The notes beneath the pieces are model-generated. The model saw only the letters and a list, made by a program, of their open reading frames with translations, was not told the origin of the DNA and searched no databases. Below, in pieces: positions 26,252 through 34,878 of a stretch of 64,000 nt of DNA. The position numbers and the translations under genes were made by a program. The number at the start of each line of letters is the position of its first letter. Position 1 is the stretch's first letter. Location: contig NZ_BOOU01000058.1 of NCBI RefSeq assembly GCF_016863395.1, positions 1 to 64,000 of the forward strand. Direction: 5' to 3'. This DNA comes from Sphaerisporangium rufum. Lineage in GTDB: Bacteria; Actinomycetota; Actinomycetes; Streptosporangiales; Streptosporangiaceae.

Positions 26252-27760
26252 GTGAGCGACCTGCTGATCATGCGAGGGATCGTCAAACAGTTCCCCGGCG
26301 TGCGGGCGCTGGACGGCGTCGACCTGGACGTCCGGGCCGGCGAGGTGCACTGCCTGCTCGGGCAGAACGGCGCCGGCAAGTCCACGCTGATCAAGATCCT
26401 GGCCGGCGCGCACCGCCCGGACGAGGGCACCATCACCTTCGGCGGCGCGGAGGCGCGGTTCGCCGGGCCGGTGGCCGCCATCCGGTCGGGCATCGCCACC
26501 ATCTACCAGGAGCTCGACCTGGTGGACGGCCTGTCGGTCGCCGAGAACATCTTCCTCGGTCACGAGCGGGCCTCGCTCGGCTTCACCCGCCGGGCGGAGA
26601 TGAACCGGGCCGCGGCCGAGCTGCTCGCCCGGCTCGGCCACCGGGAGATGCGCCCGACGACGGAGGTGGGCCGGCTGCCCGCCGCCGGCAAGCAGGTGGT
26701 CAGCATGGCCCGGGCGCTGTCCCACGACGTCCGGCTGATCATCATGGACGAGCCGTCGGCCGCGCTGGCGCACGACGAGGTGATGAACCTCTTCCGCATC
26801 ATCCGCGACCTGACCGCCCAGGGCGTCGCGGTGGTCTACATCTCCCACCGGCTGGAGGAGATCCGCGAGATCGGCGACCGGGTCACCGTGCTCAAGGACG
26901 GCCGGACGGTCGCGGTCGGCCTGCCCGCCCGCGACACGCCCACCCCGGAGATCGTGTCGCTGATGACCGGCCGGGACGTGGAGTACGTCTTCCCGCCCCG
27001 CCCCGAGCCCGGCGCGCACGACGACCGGCCCGAGGTGCTGCGGGTGGAGGGTCTGACCCTGCCCGGCCGGTTCGCCGACGTGTCGCTGACCGTCCGGGCC
27101 GGCGAGATCGTCGGCCTGGCCGGGCTGGTCGGCTCCGGCCGCTCGGAGATCGTGGAGACGGTCTACGGCGCCCGGCGGCCCACCGCCGGGCGGGTGCTGC
27201 TGTCGGGCGAGCCGGTGCCCGCCGGATCCACCACCCGGGCGGTGCGGCGCGGCATGGGGCTGGCCCCCGAGGAGCGCAAGTCGCAGGCCCTGCTGATGAA
27301 CGAGACCGTCGGCCGGAACATCACCATCGCCGGCCTGTCCACCTACTCCCGCCACGGCTGGGTGGACCGGCGCGCCGAGCAGGAGGCGGCCGACCGGCTG
27401 GTGCGCACGCTCGGCATCCGCCCGCCCGACCCCTCCCGCCCGGTCCGCACGCTGTCCGGCGGCAACCAGCAGAAGGCGGTGCTGGCCCGCTGGCTGGTCC
27501 AGGGCCGCCGGCTGCTCCTGCTGGACGAGCCGACCCGCGGCGTCGACGTCGGCGCCCGGGCCGAGCTGTACGCGGTGATCCGCCGGCTGGCGGACGAGGG
27601 CGTCGGGGTGCTGCTGGTCTCCAGCGAGGTGCCCGAGGTCCTCGGCCTGGCCGACCGGGTCCTGGTGCTGCGGGAGGGCCGGGTCATCCACGAGTCGGAC
27701 GCGCGTGACCTCGACGAGTCACGGGTGCTGGACATGATCATGGAAGGGGGCGAGCGGTGA
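26252..27760 (+). CDS. Sugar ABC importer, ATP-binding protein (RbsA/XylG-type)
   Basis: A 502-residue double-cassette ATPase of the CUT2 class. The first domain has Walker A GQNGAGKST (37-45), a divergent signature and Walker B LIIMDEPSAAL. The second has a degenerate Walker A (GLVGSGRSE), the signature LSGGNQQKA and LLLDEPTRGVDVG. Start GTG 26252 follows GGAGG by five bases; an upstream in-frame ATG overlaps the regulator gene and is less likely. Its TGA overlaps the permease start (GTGA). It energises uptake of a monosaccharide or polyol. Confidence 0.95.
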   Translation: MSDLLIMRGIVKQFPGVRALDGVDLDVRAGEVHCLLGQNGAGKSTLIKILAGAHRPDEGTITFGGAEARFAGPVAAIRSGIATIYQELDLVDGLSVAENIFLGHERASLGFTRRAEMNRAAAELLARLGHREMRPTTEVGRLPAAGKQVVSMARALSHDVRLIIMDEPSAALAHDEVMNLFRIIRDLTAQGVAVVYISHRLEEIREIGDRVTVLKDGRTVAVGLPARDTPTPEIVSLMTGRDVEYVFPPRPEPGAHDDRPEVLRVEGLTLPGRFADVSLTVRAGEIVGLAGLVGSGRSEIVETVYGARRPTAGRVLLSGEPVPAGSTTRAVRRGMGLAPEERKSQALLMNETVGRNITIAGLSTYSRHGWVDRRAEQEAADRLVRTLGIRPPDPSRPVRTLSGGNQQKAVLARWLVQGRRLLLLDEPTRGVDVGARAELYAVIRRLADEGVGVLLVSSEVPEVLGLADRVLVLREGRVIHESDARDLDESRVLDMIMEGGER

Positions 27761-28824
27761 CGAACGCACGCGGCGCCGGCACGCCGAAGGACCTGCCGAA
27801 GGACGCGCCACCCGCGGACGAGCACGACCGGGTGGAACACCAGGCGCGGGCCGCGGCCCCGCGGCGGACCGGCCTGCTCGGGCGGGTGGGCCAGGCGCAC
27901 CACCTCGGCCTGGCCGTCGCGCTGGTGCTGCTCGCCATCGTGGGCCTGGTGACCGCGCCGGGCACCTTCGCCACGTCGTCCAACCTGGTCAGCATCCTGG
28001 CGCTGGCCGCGACGATCGGCGTGATCACCGTCGGGATGACCTTCGTCATCATCGGCGGCGGCATCGACCTGTCGGTCGGGGCGATCATGGCACTGGCCTC
28101 GGTGTGGGCCACCACGCTGGCCACCCAGGCCTACGGCCCGGTGGTCATGGCGATCTGCGCGCTGCTGGTCGGCACCGGCGCCGGACTGGTCAACGGCCTG
28201 CTCATCGCCTATGGGCGGATGGTGCCGTTCATCGCCACCCTGGCCATGCTGGTGGCCGCGCGCGGCTTGGCCCAGCGCATGTCGGACCGCCGCACCCAGC
28301 TGGTGCGGCCGGACAACAACGCCCTGGTGGAGCTGTCGACCACCCGGGTGCTCGGCCTGCCGCTGCTGGTCTACATCTTCGTGCTGGTGATCGCGATCGG
28401 CTGGCTGGTGCTCAACCGCACCACCTTCGGCCGGCGCACCTACGCGGTGGGCGGCAACCCCGAGGCGGCCCGGCTGGCCGGCATCGACGTGCGGCGCCAC
28501 ACCCTGATCCTTTACGCGCTGTCCGGGCTGTGCTGCGGCATCGCGGCCATCCTGATCATGGCGCGGACGACCACCGGCTCCTCCACCCACGGCGACCTGT
28601 ACGAGCTGGACGCGATCGCCGCCGTGATCATCGGAGGCACGCTGCTCACCGGCGGCCGCGGCACGATCATCGGCTCCATCCTGGGCCTGCTGATCTTCAC
28701 CCTCATCACCAACCTGTTCATCCTCAACGGGCTGAACACCAGCGACCAGCTCATCGCCAAGGGCCTGATCATCGTGATCGCCGTGCTGCTGCAGCGGCGC
28801 GGGCTGCGATCTCAGGTGCCATAG
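27757..28824 (+). CDS. Sugar ABC importer, permease (RbsC-type)
   Basis: A 355-residue membrane protein with about ten hydrophobic segments after a polar N-terminal tail of about 45 residues. Family marks include MTFVIIGGGIDLSVGAIMAL, AVGGNPEAARLAGI and GGTLLTGGRGT. It forms the channel for the CUT2 importer encoded on both sides. The gene overlaps the ATPase gene by four bases. Confidence 0.95.
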   Translation: MTNARGAGTPKDLPKDAPPADEHDRVEHQARAAAPRRTGLLGRVGQAHHLGLAVALVLLAIVGLVTAPGTFATSSNLVSILALAATIGVITVGMTFVIIGGGIDLSVGAIMALASVWATTLATQAYGPVVMAICALLVGTGAGLVNGLLIAYGRMVPFIATLAMLVAARGLAQRMSDRRTQLVRPDNNALVELSTTRVLGLPLLVYIFVLVIAIGWLVLNRTTFGRRTYAVGGNPEAARLAGIDVRRHTLILYALSGLCCGIAAILIMARTTTGSSTHGDLYELDAIAAVIIGGTLLTGGRGTIIGSILGLLIFTLITNLFILNGLNTSDQLIAKGLIIVIAVLLQRRGLRSQVP

Positions 28825-28932
28825 CGGCACCGGCCACCCCGCCGGACCGCGGCGGAGGATCACCACTCGTGGAGCGTCCCGCGTCGGGGGCGGCGCCCCC
28901 ATATCGCCCCAGGTAAAGAAGGAGAACGTCAC

Positions 28933-29991
28933 ATGAACAAGCGCGTCGCCCGGCGAGGGTTCCTCGCCAGCGGAGCAGCCGTCGGCGTCGGGGCCCTGGT
29001 CTCCGCGTGCACCAGCAACGAGCCCGCCGCCGCGCCGTCCTCGGCCGCCCCGCAGGCCGCCGCGGCCGGTACCGACAATGACAAGCCGGGCACCGCGGTC
29101 ACCATCGGCTTCTCGGCGCCCGCCGCCGACCACGGCTGGATCGCCGCCATCGCCAAGAACGCCGAGGCGCAGGCCAAGCAGTACTCCGACGTGACCTTCA
29201 AGCCGGTGGAGCCGACCAACGACATCAACCAGCAGATCTCGGCCGTCGAGTCGCTGATCCAGGCCAAGGTGAGCGCGCTGGTCATCCTGCCCAACGACGG
29301 TGAGCAGCTCAACCAGGTCGCCCGCAAGGCGATGGACGCCGGCATCCCGGTGATCAACCTGGACCGTGTGTTCCCCGACAAGCTGTCCTACCGGACCTGG
29401 ATCGGCGGCGACAACTACGGCATGGGCGTGGCCGCCGGCCACTACATCGGCAAGAAGCTCAAGGACAAGGGGGTGGCCAACCCGGTCATCCTGGAGATCC
29501 AGGGCATCGCCACTCTGCCGCTCACCCAGGACCGCAGCAAGGGCTTCGCCGACGCGCTGAAGACCTACGGTTTCAGCGTCACCGCCCAGCAGGACGCCAA
29601 GTTCACCGTCGAGTCCGGCACCCAGGTGGCCAGCAACCTGCTGCAGGCGCACAAGAAGATCGACGCCATCTGGAACCACGACGACGACCAGGGCATCGGG
29701 GTGCTCGCCGCCATCAAGGAGGCGAACCGCAACGAGTTCTTCATGGTCGGCGGGGCCGGCTCGGCCAACGCCATGCGCGACATCCAGGCCGGCAGCGGGG
29801 TGCTGGAGGCGACCGTCACCTACAGCCCCACGATGGCCTCCTCGGCCATCAAGATCGCCCGGCTGATCGCGCAGGGCAAGGGCCTGAGCGACCTGGTGGA
29901 GAACCAGGTCCCGCAGTCCATCACCCTGGCGTCGGAGACGATCACCAAGGAGAACGCGGAGAAGTACCTGCCGCTCGGCTTCGAGTCCTAG
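28933..29991 (+). CDS. Sugar ABC importer, substrate-binding lipoprotein
   Basis: A 352-residue periplasmic-binding-protein type I (RbsB-like) lipoprotein. The N-terminus has twin arginines (ARRGFLASG), pointing to Tat export, and a lipobox LVSAC with Cys26. The mature protein has the two-lobe sugar-binding fold (VTIGFSAPAADHGWIAAIA, NDGEQLNQVA, IWNHDDDQGIG). AAGGAGAA precedes the start. The sugar is unknown; the dehydrogenase and isomerase downstream suggest a polyol, inositol or sugar acid. Confidence 0.95.
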   Translation: MNKRVARRGFLASGAAVGVGALVSACTSNEPAAAPSSAAPQAAAAGTDNDKPGTAVTIGFSAPAADHGWIAAIAKNAEAQAKQYSDVTFKPVEPTNDINQQISAVESLIQAKVSALVILPNDGEQLNQVARKAMDAGIPVINLDRVFPDKLSYRTWIGGDNYGMGVAAGHYIGKKLKDKGVANPVILEIQGIATLPLTQDRSKGFADALKTYGFSVTAQQDAKFTVESGTQVASNLLQAHKKIDAIWNHDDDQGIGVLAAIKEANRNEFFMVGGAGSANAMRDIQAGSGVLEATVTYSPTMASSAIKIARLIAQGKGLSDLVENQVPQSITLASETITKENAEKYLPLGFES

Positions 29992-30010
29992 AGATCCAGG
30001 AGTGAATGAC

Positions 30011-31189
30011 ATGAGTTCCAGCAGGCCCGCGCTCGGGGTCGGCATGGTCGGATACGCGTTCATGGGGCGGGTCCACTCCCAGGCGTGGCGCAGCGTCGGC
30101 GCGTTCTTCGACCTGCCGGTCACCCCGGTCATGGCCGTGCTGTCCGGCCGGTCCGCCCGCACGGCCGACGCCGCGGCGACCCTCGGCTGGGCCGCCGTGG
30201 AGAACGACTGGAAGGAGCTCATCCGCCGGGAAGACGTGCACATCGTCGACATCTGCACGCCCGGCGACTCGCACGCCGAGATCGCCGTGGCCGCGCTGGA
30301 GGCCGGCAAGCACGTGCTGTGCGAGAAGCCGCTGGCCAACACGGTCGCCGAGGCCGAGGCCATGGTGGCGGCGGCCGGGCAGGCCGCCGCCCGCGGCGTG
30401 CGCAGCATGGTCGCCTTCAACTACCGCCGGGTGCCCGCCGTCGCGCTGGCCCGGCAGATGGTGGCCGACGGGCGGCTCGGCGAGATCCGGCACGTCCGCG
30501 CCCAGTACCTGCAGGACTGGATCACCGACCCGGAGTTCCCGCTGGTCTGGCGGCTGCAGAAGGACAAGGCCGGCTCCGGGGCGCTCGGCGACATCGGCTC
30601 GCACATCGTGGACACCGCCCAGTTCGTCACCGGGCAGAATCTCACCGGGGTGTCCGCGCTGACCGAGACGTTCATCCGCGAGCGCCCGCTGGCCGGCGAC
30701 TCGGCCGGCCTGGCCGCCGGCGCGGACGGCACCGGCCGCGGCGAGGTCACCGTGGACGACGCCGCGCTGTTCATCGGCCGGCTGTCCGGCGGCGGCCTCG
30801 CCTCGTTCGAGGCCACCCGGTTCGCCGCCGGGCGCAAGAACGCGCTGCGCCTGGAGATCAACGGCTCGCTCGGCAGCCTCGCCTTCGACTTCGAGGCGAT
30901 GAACGAGCTGTGGTTCCACGACCACACCCTCCCGGCCGGCGACGCCGGGTTCCGGCGCATCCTGGTCACCGAGTCCGACCACCCGTACGCCGCGGCCTGG
31001 TGGCCGCCCGGCCACGGCCTGGGCTACGAGCACACCTTCACCCACGAGGTGAAGGACTTCCTGGAGGCCCTCGCCGCGGGCACCGACCCGACGCCGTCGT
31101 TCGCCGACGGGCTGCGGGTGCAGCGGGTGCTGCGGGCGGTCGAGGAGAGCGCGGCGAACGACAGCCGCTGGACGGCGATCACCGGATGA
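30011..31189 (+). CDS. Gfo/Idh/MocA family oxidoreductase
   Basis: A 392-residue NAD(P)-dependent sugar or inositol dehydrogenase. The Rossmann domain begins [18 protein letters not shown]. The conserved CEKPLA motif follows at about residue 100, and the alpha/beta C-terminal domain has [12 protein letters not shown] with the usual catalytic His region. I place the start at ATG 30011 (AGGAG at 29998); a GTG nine bases upstream is less well spaced. It is 19 bases from the binding-protein gene, so it belongs to the same operon and should oxidise the imported sugar. Confidence 0.92.
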   Translation: MSSSRPALGVGMVGYAFMGRVHSQAWRSVGAFFDLPVTPVMAVLSGRSARTADAAATLGWAAVENDWKELIRREDVHIVDICTPGDSHAEIAVAALEAGKHVLCEKPLANTVAEAEAMVAAAGQAAARGVRSMVAFNYRRVPAVALARQMVADGRLGEIRHVRAQYLQDWITDPEFPLVWRLQKDKAGSGALGDIGSHIVDTAQFVTGQNLTGVSALTETFIRERPLAGDSAGLAAGADGTGRGEVTVDDAALFIGRLSGGGLASFEATRFAAGRKNALRLEINGSLGSLAFDFEAMNELWFHDHTLPAGDAGFRRILVTESDHPYAAAWWPPGHGLGYEHTFTHEVKDFLEALAAGTDPTPSFADGLRVQRVLRAVEESAANDSRWTAITG

Positions 31190-31289
31190 CCCGGCGCCGG
31201 GCGGGCCGGGACGACCGGCCCGCCCGGCGGCGCGGCAGGCAGCGAAGCGAACGCGGGCCCGGCGGCCCGCGGCGAGGAAGGATAGCGAC

Positions 31290-32294
31290 ATGACCCGACC
31301 GATCACGCTGTTCACCGGGCAGTGGGCCGACCTCCCGTTCGAGGAGGTGTGCCGGCTGGCCGGTGAGTGGGGCTACGACGGCCTGGAGATCGCCTGCTGG
31401 GGCGACCACTTCGAGGTGGACAAGGCGCTGGCCGACGACTCCTACATCCCCCGCAAGCTGGAGATGCTGGACAAGTACGGCCTGAAGGTGTGGACCATCT
31501 CCAGCCACCTGGTCGGCCAGGCCGTGTGCGACCACCCCATCGACGAGCGCCACCAGGGCATCCTGCCACCCCGCATCTGGGGCGACGGCGAGCCCGAAGG
31601 CGTCCGGCAGCGCGCCGCCGAAGACATCAAGGACACCGCCCGCGCCGCCGCCAAGCTCGGCGTCAACACCGTGGTCGGCTTCACCGGCTCGTCCATCTGG
31701 CACACCCTGGCCATGTTCCCGCCAGTGCCGCCCGCGATGCTGGACGCCGGCTACCAGGACTTCGCGGACCGGTGGAACCCCATCCTCGACGTGTTCGACG
31801 AGGTCGGGGTGCGCTTCGCCCACGAGGTGCACCCGAGCGAGATCGCCTACGACTACCACACCACCGTCCGCACCCTGGAGGCCATCGGCCACCGGCCCGC
31901 GTTCGGGCTGAACTGGGACCCCTCGCACATGGTGTGGCAGGAGCTGGACCCGGCCGGCTTCATCCTCGACTTCGCCGACCGGATCTACCACGTCGACTGC
32001 AAGGACGCAAAGGTCCGCACCGGCGACGGCCGCCGCGGCCGGCTCTCCTCCCACCTGGGCTGGGCCGACCCGCGCCGCGGCTGGGACTTCGTGTCCACCG
32101 GCCGGGGCGACGTCCCCTGGGAGGACTGCTTCCGCGCTCTCAACCACATCGGCTACGACGGCCCCATCTCCATCGAGTGGGAGGACGCCGGCATGGACCG
32201 CCTGCACGGCGCCCCCGAGGCCCTCGCCTACATCCGCGGCCTCAACGCCATCACCCCGCCCAGCGCCTCGTTCGACGCGGCATTCTCTTCGTGA
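31290..32294 (+). CDS. Sugar phosphate isomerase/epimerase (TIM barrel)
   Basis: A 334-residue xylose-isomerase-like/AP endonuclease 2 family TIM-barrel protein. Probable metal ligands lie in [31 protein letters not shown] and ISIEWEDAG. These proteins typically catalyse isomerisation, epimerisation or dehydration of keto-sugars after a Gfo/Idh/MocA step. It is the last gene of the ROK-controlled importer operon. The start follows GAAGGA. Confidence 0.92.
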   Translation: MTRPITLFTGQWADLPFEEVCRLAGEWGYDGLEIACWGDHFEVDKALADDSYIPRKLEMLDKYGLKVWTISSHLVGQAVCDHPIDERHQGILPPRIWGDGEPEGVRQRAAEDIKDTARAAAKLGVNTVVGFTGSSIWHTLAMFPPVPPAMLDAGYQDFADRWNPILDVFDEVGVRFAHEVHPSEIAYDYHTTVRTLEAIGHRPAFGLNWDPSHMVWQELDPAGFILDFADRIYHVDCKDAKVRTGDGRRGRLSSHLGWADPRRGWDFVSTGRGDVPWEDCFRALNHIGYDGPISIEWEDAGMDRLHGAPEALAYIRGLNAITPPSASFDAAFSS

Positions 32295-32306
32295 CTGTGT
32301 TTCTTG

Positions 32307-32325
32307 GCGCGCGCTTCGCGCGCGC
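32307..32325 (+). terminator. Terminator hairpin of the sugar operon
   Basis: GCGCGCGC and its complement form an 8-bp stem with a TTC loop, 13 bases after the isomerase stop. It has no T-run. Confidence 0.6.
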
Positions 32326-32430
32326 TGCGTTCGGGCGCCTTCAGCCGGCGTTCTTCGAGCGTCGCTCGCAAGCCTTCGTTCCTCAGGCTTACTCCCTCCT
32401 CCTCACAACACCGGCGCGCCCGAACGCCGG

Positions 32431-32565
32431 GGTGGTCGAGCGGTGGAGTGACCTCGGGCTCCGCGGGGTGGGCGGACGTGGGCTTGATCGCTCGCCCCGC
32501 GGGGGTGGTGGAGCGGCGGGGTGACCCGTCATGCTCTGTGGGCGGGCGGGCGTGGGGTTGATCGC
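32431..32565. repeat. Two degenerate ~65-bp direct repeats
   Basis: Unit 1 (about 32431-32490) and unit 2 (about 32502-32565) share GGTGGTsGAGCGGyGGrGTGAC at one end and a GGGCGG...GTGGGsTTGATCGC block at the other. A third, weaker copy lies at 33275-33340 on the far side of the next gene. They may be remnants of a small mobile repeat. Confidence 0.45.
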
Positions 32566-32634
32566 AGGTTTGTCCATCCAGCGGTGAGGCATGAGGGGGT
32601 GGGTGAGGCGTTGGCCGACCGAGAGGAGGAACGC

Positions 32635-33189
32635 GTGCGCAAGCTCGTCATCACCCAGAACGTCACATTGGACGGATCGATCGAGATGCTCGGCCCGTGG
32701 TTCTCGCCCGAGGCCGAGAACGACCAGGACGACCTGGTCGAGGAGATGGCCCGCCAGGACGCGACCAACGACGCCGTCCTGTGGGGCCGCCAGACCTTCG
32801 AGGACATGCGCGGCTACTGGCCCGGGCAGACCGACGACCGGACCGGGGTCACCGATACCCTCAACCGCGTCACGAAGTACGTCGTCAGCTCGACGCTGAA
32901 GGACCCGCAGTGGCAGGGCACGGTCGTGCTGACCGGCGACCCGATCCAGGAGGTGCGCGCACTCAAGGAGTCTCAGGGACAGGACATCGTCTGCACCGGA
33001 AGCATCTCGCTGGTGCACGCACTGGTGCCGTCCGGACTCGTCGACGAGTACCGTCTGTTCACCTACCCCGCCGTCCAAGGCGGCGGTCGCCGGCTCTTCC
33101 CGGACGGCTACGCCCTACCCAGGCTCGAGCTGGTGGAGACCAGGCGTTTCCGCTCTGGGATCGTACTGACCTGCTACCACCCGGCCTGA
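32635..33189 (+). CDS. Dihydrofolate reductase family protein (RibD C-terminal-like)
   Basis: A 184-residue RibD/DHFR-like reductase. The N-terminus RKLVITQNVTLDGSIEM, the central LWGRQTFEDMRGYW and the C-terminal SGLVDEYRLFTYPAVQGGGR are family signatures. These small NADPH-dependent proteins are usually of unknown substrate. GTG 32635 is preceded by GAGAGGAGGA. The gene stands between copies of a degenerate repeat and has no clear operon partner. Confidence 0.9.
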   Translation: MRKLVITQNVTLDGSIEMLGPWFSPEAENDQDDLVEEMARQDATNDAVLWGRQTFEDMRGYWPGQTDDRTGVTDTLNRVTKYVVSSTLKDPQWQGTVVLTGDPIQEVRALKESQGQDIVCTGSISLVHALVPSGLVDEYRLFTYPAVQGGGRRLFPDGYALPRLELVETRRFRSGIVLTCYHPA

Positions 33190-33274
33190 CCGCCGGGCTG
33201 CTCGGCGGGCAGGCCAATGGTGGAGTTGACCAGGACGATCCGCCGGACGGCGGGTGAAGGACGCCCGGACGTCG

Positions 33275-33340
33275 GGGTGGGGAGCGGTCGGGCACCTTGG
33301 GGCGGGCACGAGGTTGATCGCCCGCTCCGTGGGGCGGTGG
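33275..33340. repeat. Third, weaker copy of the intergenic repeat
   Basis: GGTGGGGAGCGG and a GGGCGGGC...GAGGTTGATCGC block resemble the units at 32431 and 32502. This copy lies in the 160-base gap after the RibD-like gene. Confidence 0.35.
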
Positions 33341-33351
33341 TGATCGTTCGG

Positions 33352-34155
33352 TCAGGCGTCTTCGGGGAGGGGGGCGCCGGTCTCCAGGAAGGTCTTCAGG
33401 CTGGAGAGCACGTTCGGCCAGCCCTGGCTCAGCATCTCGACGAGGGTCGAGCCGGGTTCGAAGCCGTCGTGCACGACGGTGAGCTTCACGATCTGGGCCT
33501 CCTCCTCCATGGTGAAGGTGACCTTGGAGCGGGGTTCGGCGGACAGCCGGGCGAGCGTGTCGTCGTCCCAGCCGAAGCGCTCGGCGAGTTCGGGGGTCAT
33601 GGCGTGCCAGGTGTAGGAGAGCCGGCGGTAGGGATCGGCCTCCAGCACGACCTGCTCGGGGTCGCTGATCATCACGCCGTGGTTGTCCCAGGTCATCGGT
33701 GAGCCGGGGGTCCAGTCCGTCTGGAACTCGGTCGCCCAGTAGCGGCGGGTGAAGGCGGGGTCGGTCAGCGCCTGCCAGAGCTTCTGCGGCGTGGTGCGGA
33801 TGTAGGTGGTGTAGACGAAGGTCGGCGCGTCGGTCTTGGTGTCCATCGGGGTGTCCTCCAGGGCGAGTTTCAGGTCCGCCAGGGCTTGGACCCTGGCCTG
33901 GTCGTAGCGGCTGATCCATCGGTGGGCGATCTCGTGCACGGGTGCGGCGTTGAGGTAGTGCAGCTTCTCGCGGCCCCGCCGCACGGTGGTGACGAGCCCG
34001 GCCTCCTCTAACACCGCCAGGTGCTTGCTGACGGACTGCCGGGCCATGTCCAGCCCGGCGCACAGCTCGCGCAGCGTCTGCCCGTTGCGGGCGTTGAGCG
34101 AGTCGAGCAGCGCACGCCGGCTGGAGTCGGCCAGCGCCTTGAACACCTCGTCCAT
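33352..34155 (-). CDS. ArsR regulator fused to SRPBCC/AHSA1 domain
   Basis: A 267-residue two-domain protein. Residues 1-95 are an ArsR winged helix (MDEVFKALADSSRRALLDSL, ARQSVSKHLAVLEEAGLV). Residues 105-255 are an SRPBCC/AHSA1-like hydrophobic-cavity domain (TTYIRTTPQKLWQALTDP, LEADPYRRLSYTWHA, LVEMLSQGWPNVLSSLKTFL). The fused order is a known actinobacterial arrangement in which the SRPBCC part may bind a lipophilic effector. It is divergent from a PadR gene, with GGCAGCC half-sites between them. Confidence 0.92.
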   Translation of the reverse strand: MDEVFKALADSSRRALLDSLNARNGQTLRELCAGLDMARQSVSKHLAVLEEAGLVTTVRRGREKLHYLNAAPVHEIAHRWISRYDQARVQALADLKLALEDTPMDTKTDAPTFVYTTYIRTTPQKLWQALTDPAFTRRYWATEFQTDWTPGSPMTWDNHGVMISDPEQVVLEADPYRRLSYTWHAMTPELAERFGWDDDTLARLSAEPRSKVTFTMEEEAQIVKLTVVHDGFEPGSTLVEMLSQGWPNVLSSLKTFLETGAPLPEDA

Positions 34156-34183
34156 GCCGCTCCTCGTTGCCGTCCATCAATAT

Positions 34184-34228
34184 GCAGCCGTTTGGCTGCC
34201 AATAATTTAGGCAGCCGAAAAGCTGCCT
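34184..34228. promoter_or_regulatory. Cluster of four alternating GGCAGCC half-sites
   Basis: GCAGCC (34184), GGCTGCC (34194), AGGCAGC (34209) and GCTGCCT (34222) alternate in orientation and pair as dyads with spacers of 4, about 9 and 6 bases. The cluster starts 29 bases before the ArsR-SRPBCC gene and overlaps an AT-rich promoter stretch, so it is probably that protein's own operator. Confidence 0.65.
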
Positions 34229-34278
34229 GTCAAGGCGCGCCGGTCGAATGGGCGGTCGGGGGACGGGGGTTGCTTTAT

Positions 34279-34304
34279 GCGAGTACTCGTGTTTGAGTAC
34301 TCGC
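34279..34304. promoter_or_regulatory. Double-palindrome operator at the PadR start
   Basis: GCGAGTACTC (34279-34288) and GAGTACTCGC (34295-34304) form a perfect 10-bp inverted repeat with a 6-base spacer, and each arm contains the 8-bp palindrome GAGTACTC. It abuts the GTG start at 34305, which points to autoregulation and a leaderless or very short leader. Confidence 0.65.
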
Positions 34305-34877
34305 GTGAGTAGTACACGATTGTTCATTCTGGGGGCGCTGGCGCGGCGCGGGCCCATGCACGGGCATCAGATCCGGCAGAACGCGCAGCAGGACCGCACC
34401 GAGCTGTGGACCGACATCAAGGTCGGCTCGCTGTACGGCGCGCTGCACCGGATGGCGGCCGAGGGCGTCATCGAGGAGGTGCGCACCGAGCAGGAGGGCA
34501 ACCTGCCGGCCCGCACCGTCTACGCCATCACCGAGGACGGCCGGCTGGAACTGGGGCAGCTGCGCGAGGCCACGCTGCGGGCCACCCGGCTGGCCACCGA
34601 TCCGGTGGACCTGGCGTTGCAGCTGAGCGAGGAGCTGCCCGCCGGGGAGCTGCGGGCGGCCGTCGCCGACCGGCTGGCGGCGCTCGGGCTGGAGCTGGAG
34701 CGGTGGCGGCGGCTGCACGGCACCGCCGCCCCGCATCTGAGCACGCTGGAGTCACTCGGCTTCGAGCACACCCTCATGCGCCTGGAGACCGAGGTCGCCT
34801 GGCACGAGCGGGTGCTCGCAGCCATTCCGGATGCCGGAGAAGCCGCCGGTGGGGCCGGCGGCGGAAAGGAGGCCTGA
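34305..34877 (+). CDS. PadR family transcriptional regulator
   Basis: A 190-residue PadR protein: an N-terminal winged helix (LFILGALARRGPMHGHQIRQ, IKVGSLYGALHRMAAEGVI) and a C-terminal helical dimerisation domain (Vir_act_alpha_C-like, RLAALGLELERWRRLH). I take GTG 34305 as start because of the operator immediately upstream and the VSSTRLFILGAL beginning common in the family. No Shine-Dalgarno sequence is present. The stop lies one base before the FAD monooxygenase ATG, so the two are co-transcribed. Confidence 0.87.
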   Translation: MSSTRLFILGALARRGPMHGHQIRQNAQQDRTELWTDIKVGSLYGALHRMAAEGVIEEVRTEQEGNLPARTVYAITEDGRLELGQLREATLRATRLATDPVDLALQLSEELPAGELRAAVADRLAALGLELERWRRLHGTAAPHLSTLESLGFEHTLMRLETEVAWHERVLAAIPDAGEAAGGAGGGKEA

Positions 34878-34878
34878 G

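Larger units (their letters stand above)
32295..32634. other. Intergenic region with terminator and degenerate repeats
   Basis: A GCGCGCGC-TTC-GCGCGCGC hairpin (32307-32325) ends the sugar operon. The remainder contains two copies of a degenerate unit of about 65 bases (see the repeat entries). No coding sequence is supported. Confidence 0.5.

Noticed and set aside
27343-30420. Minus-strand open frame of 1025 codons across the ABC importer genes
   Set aside because: It spans three well-defined plus-strand genes and shows only Arg/Gly/Asp/His-rich shadow sequence.
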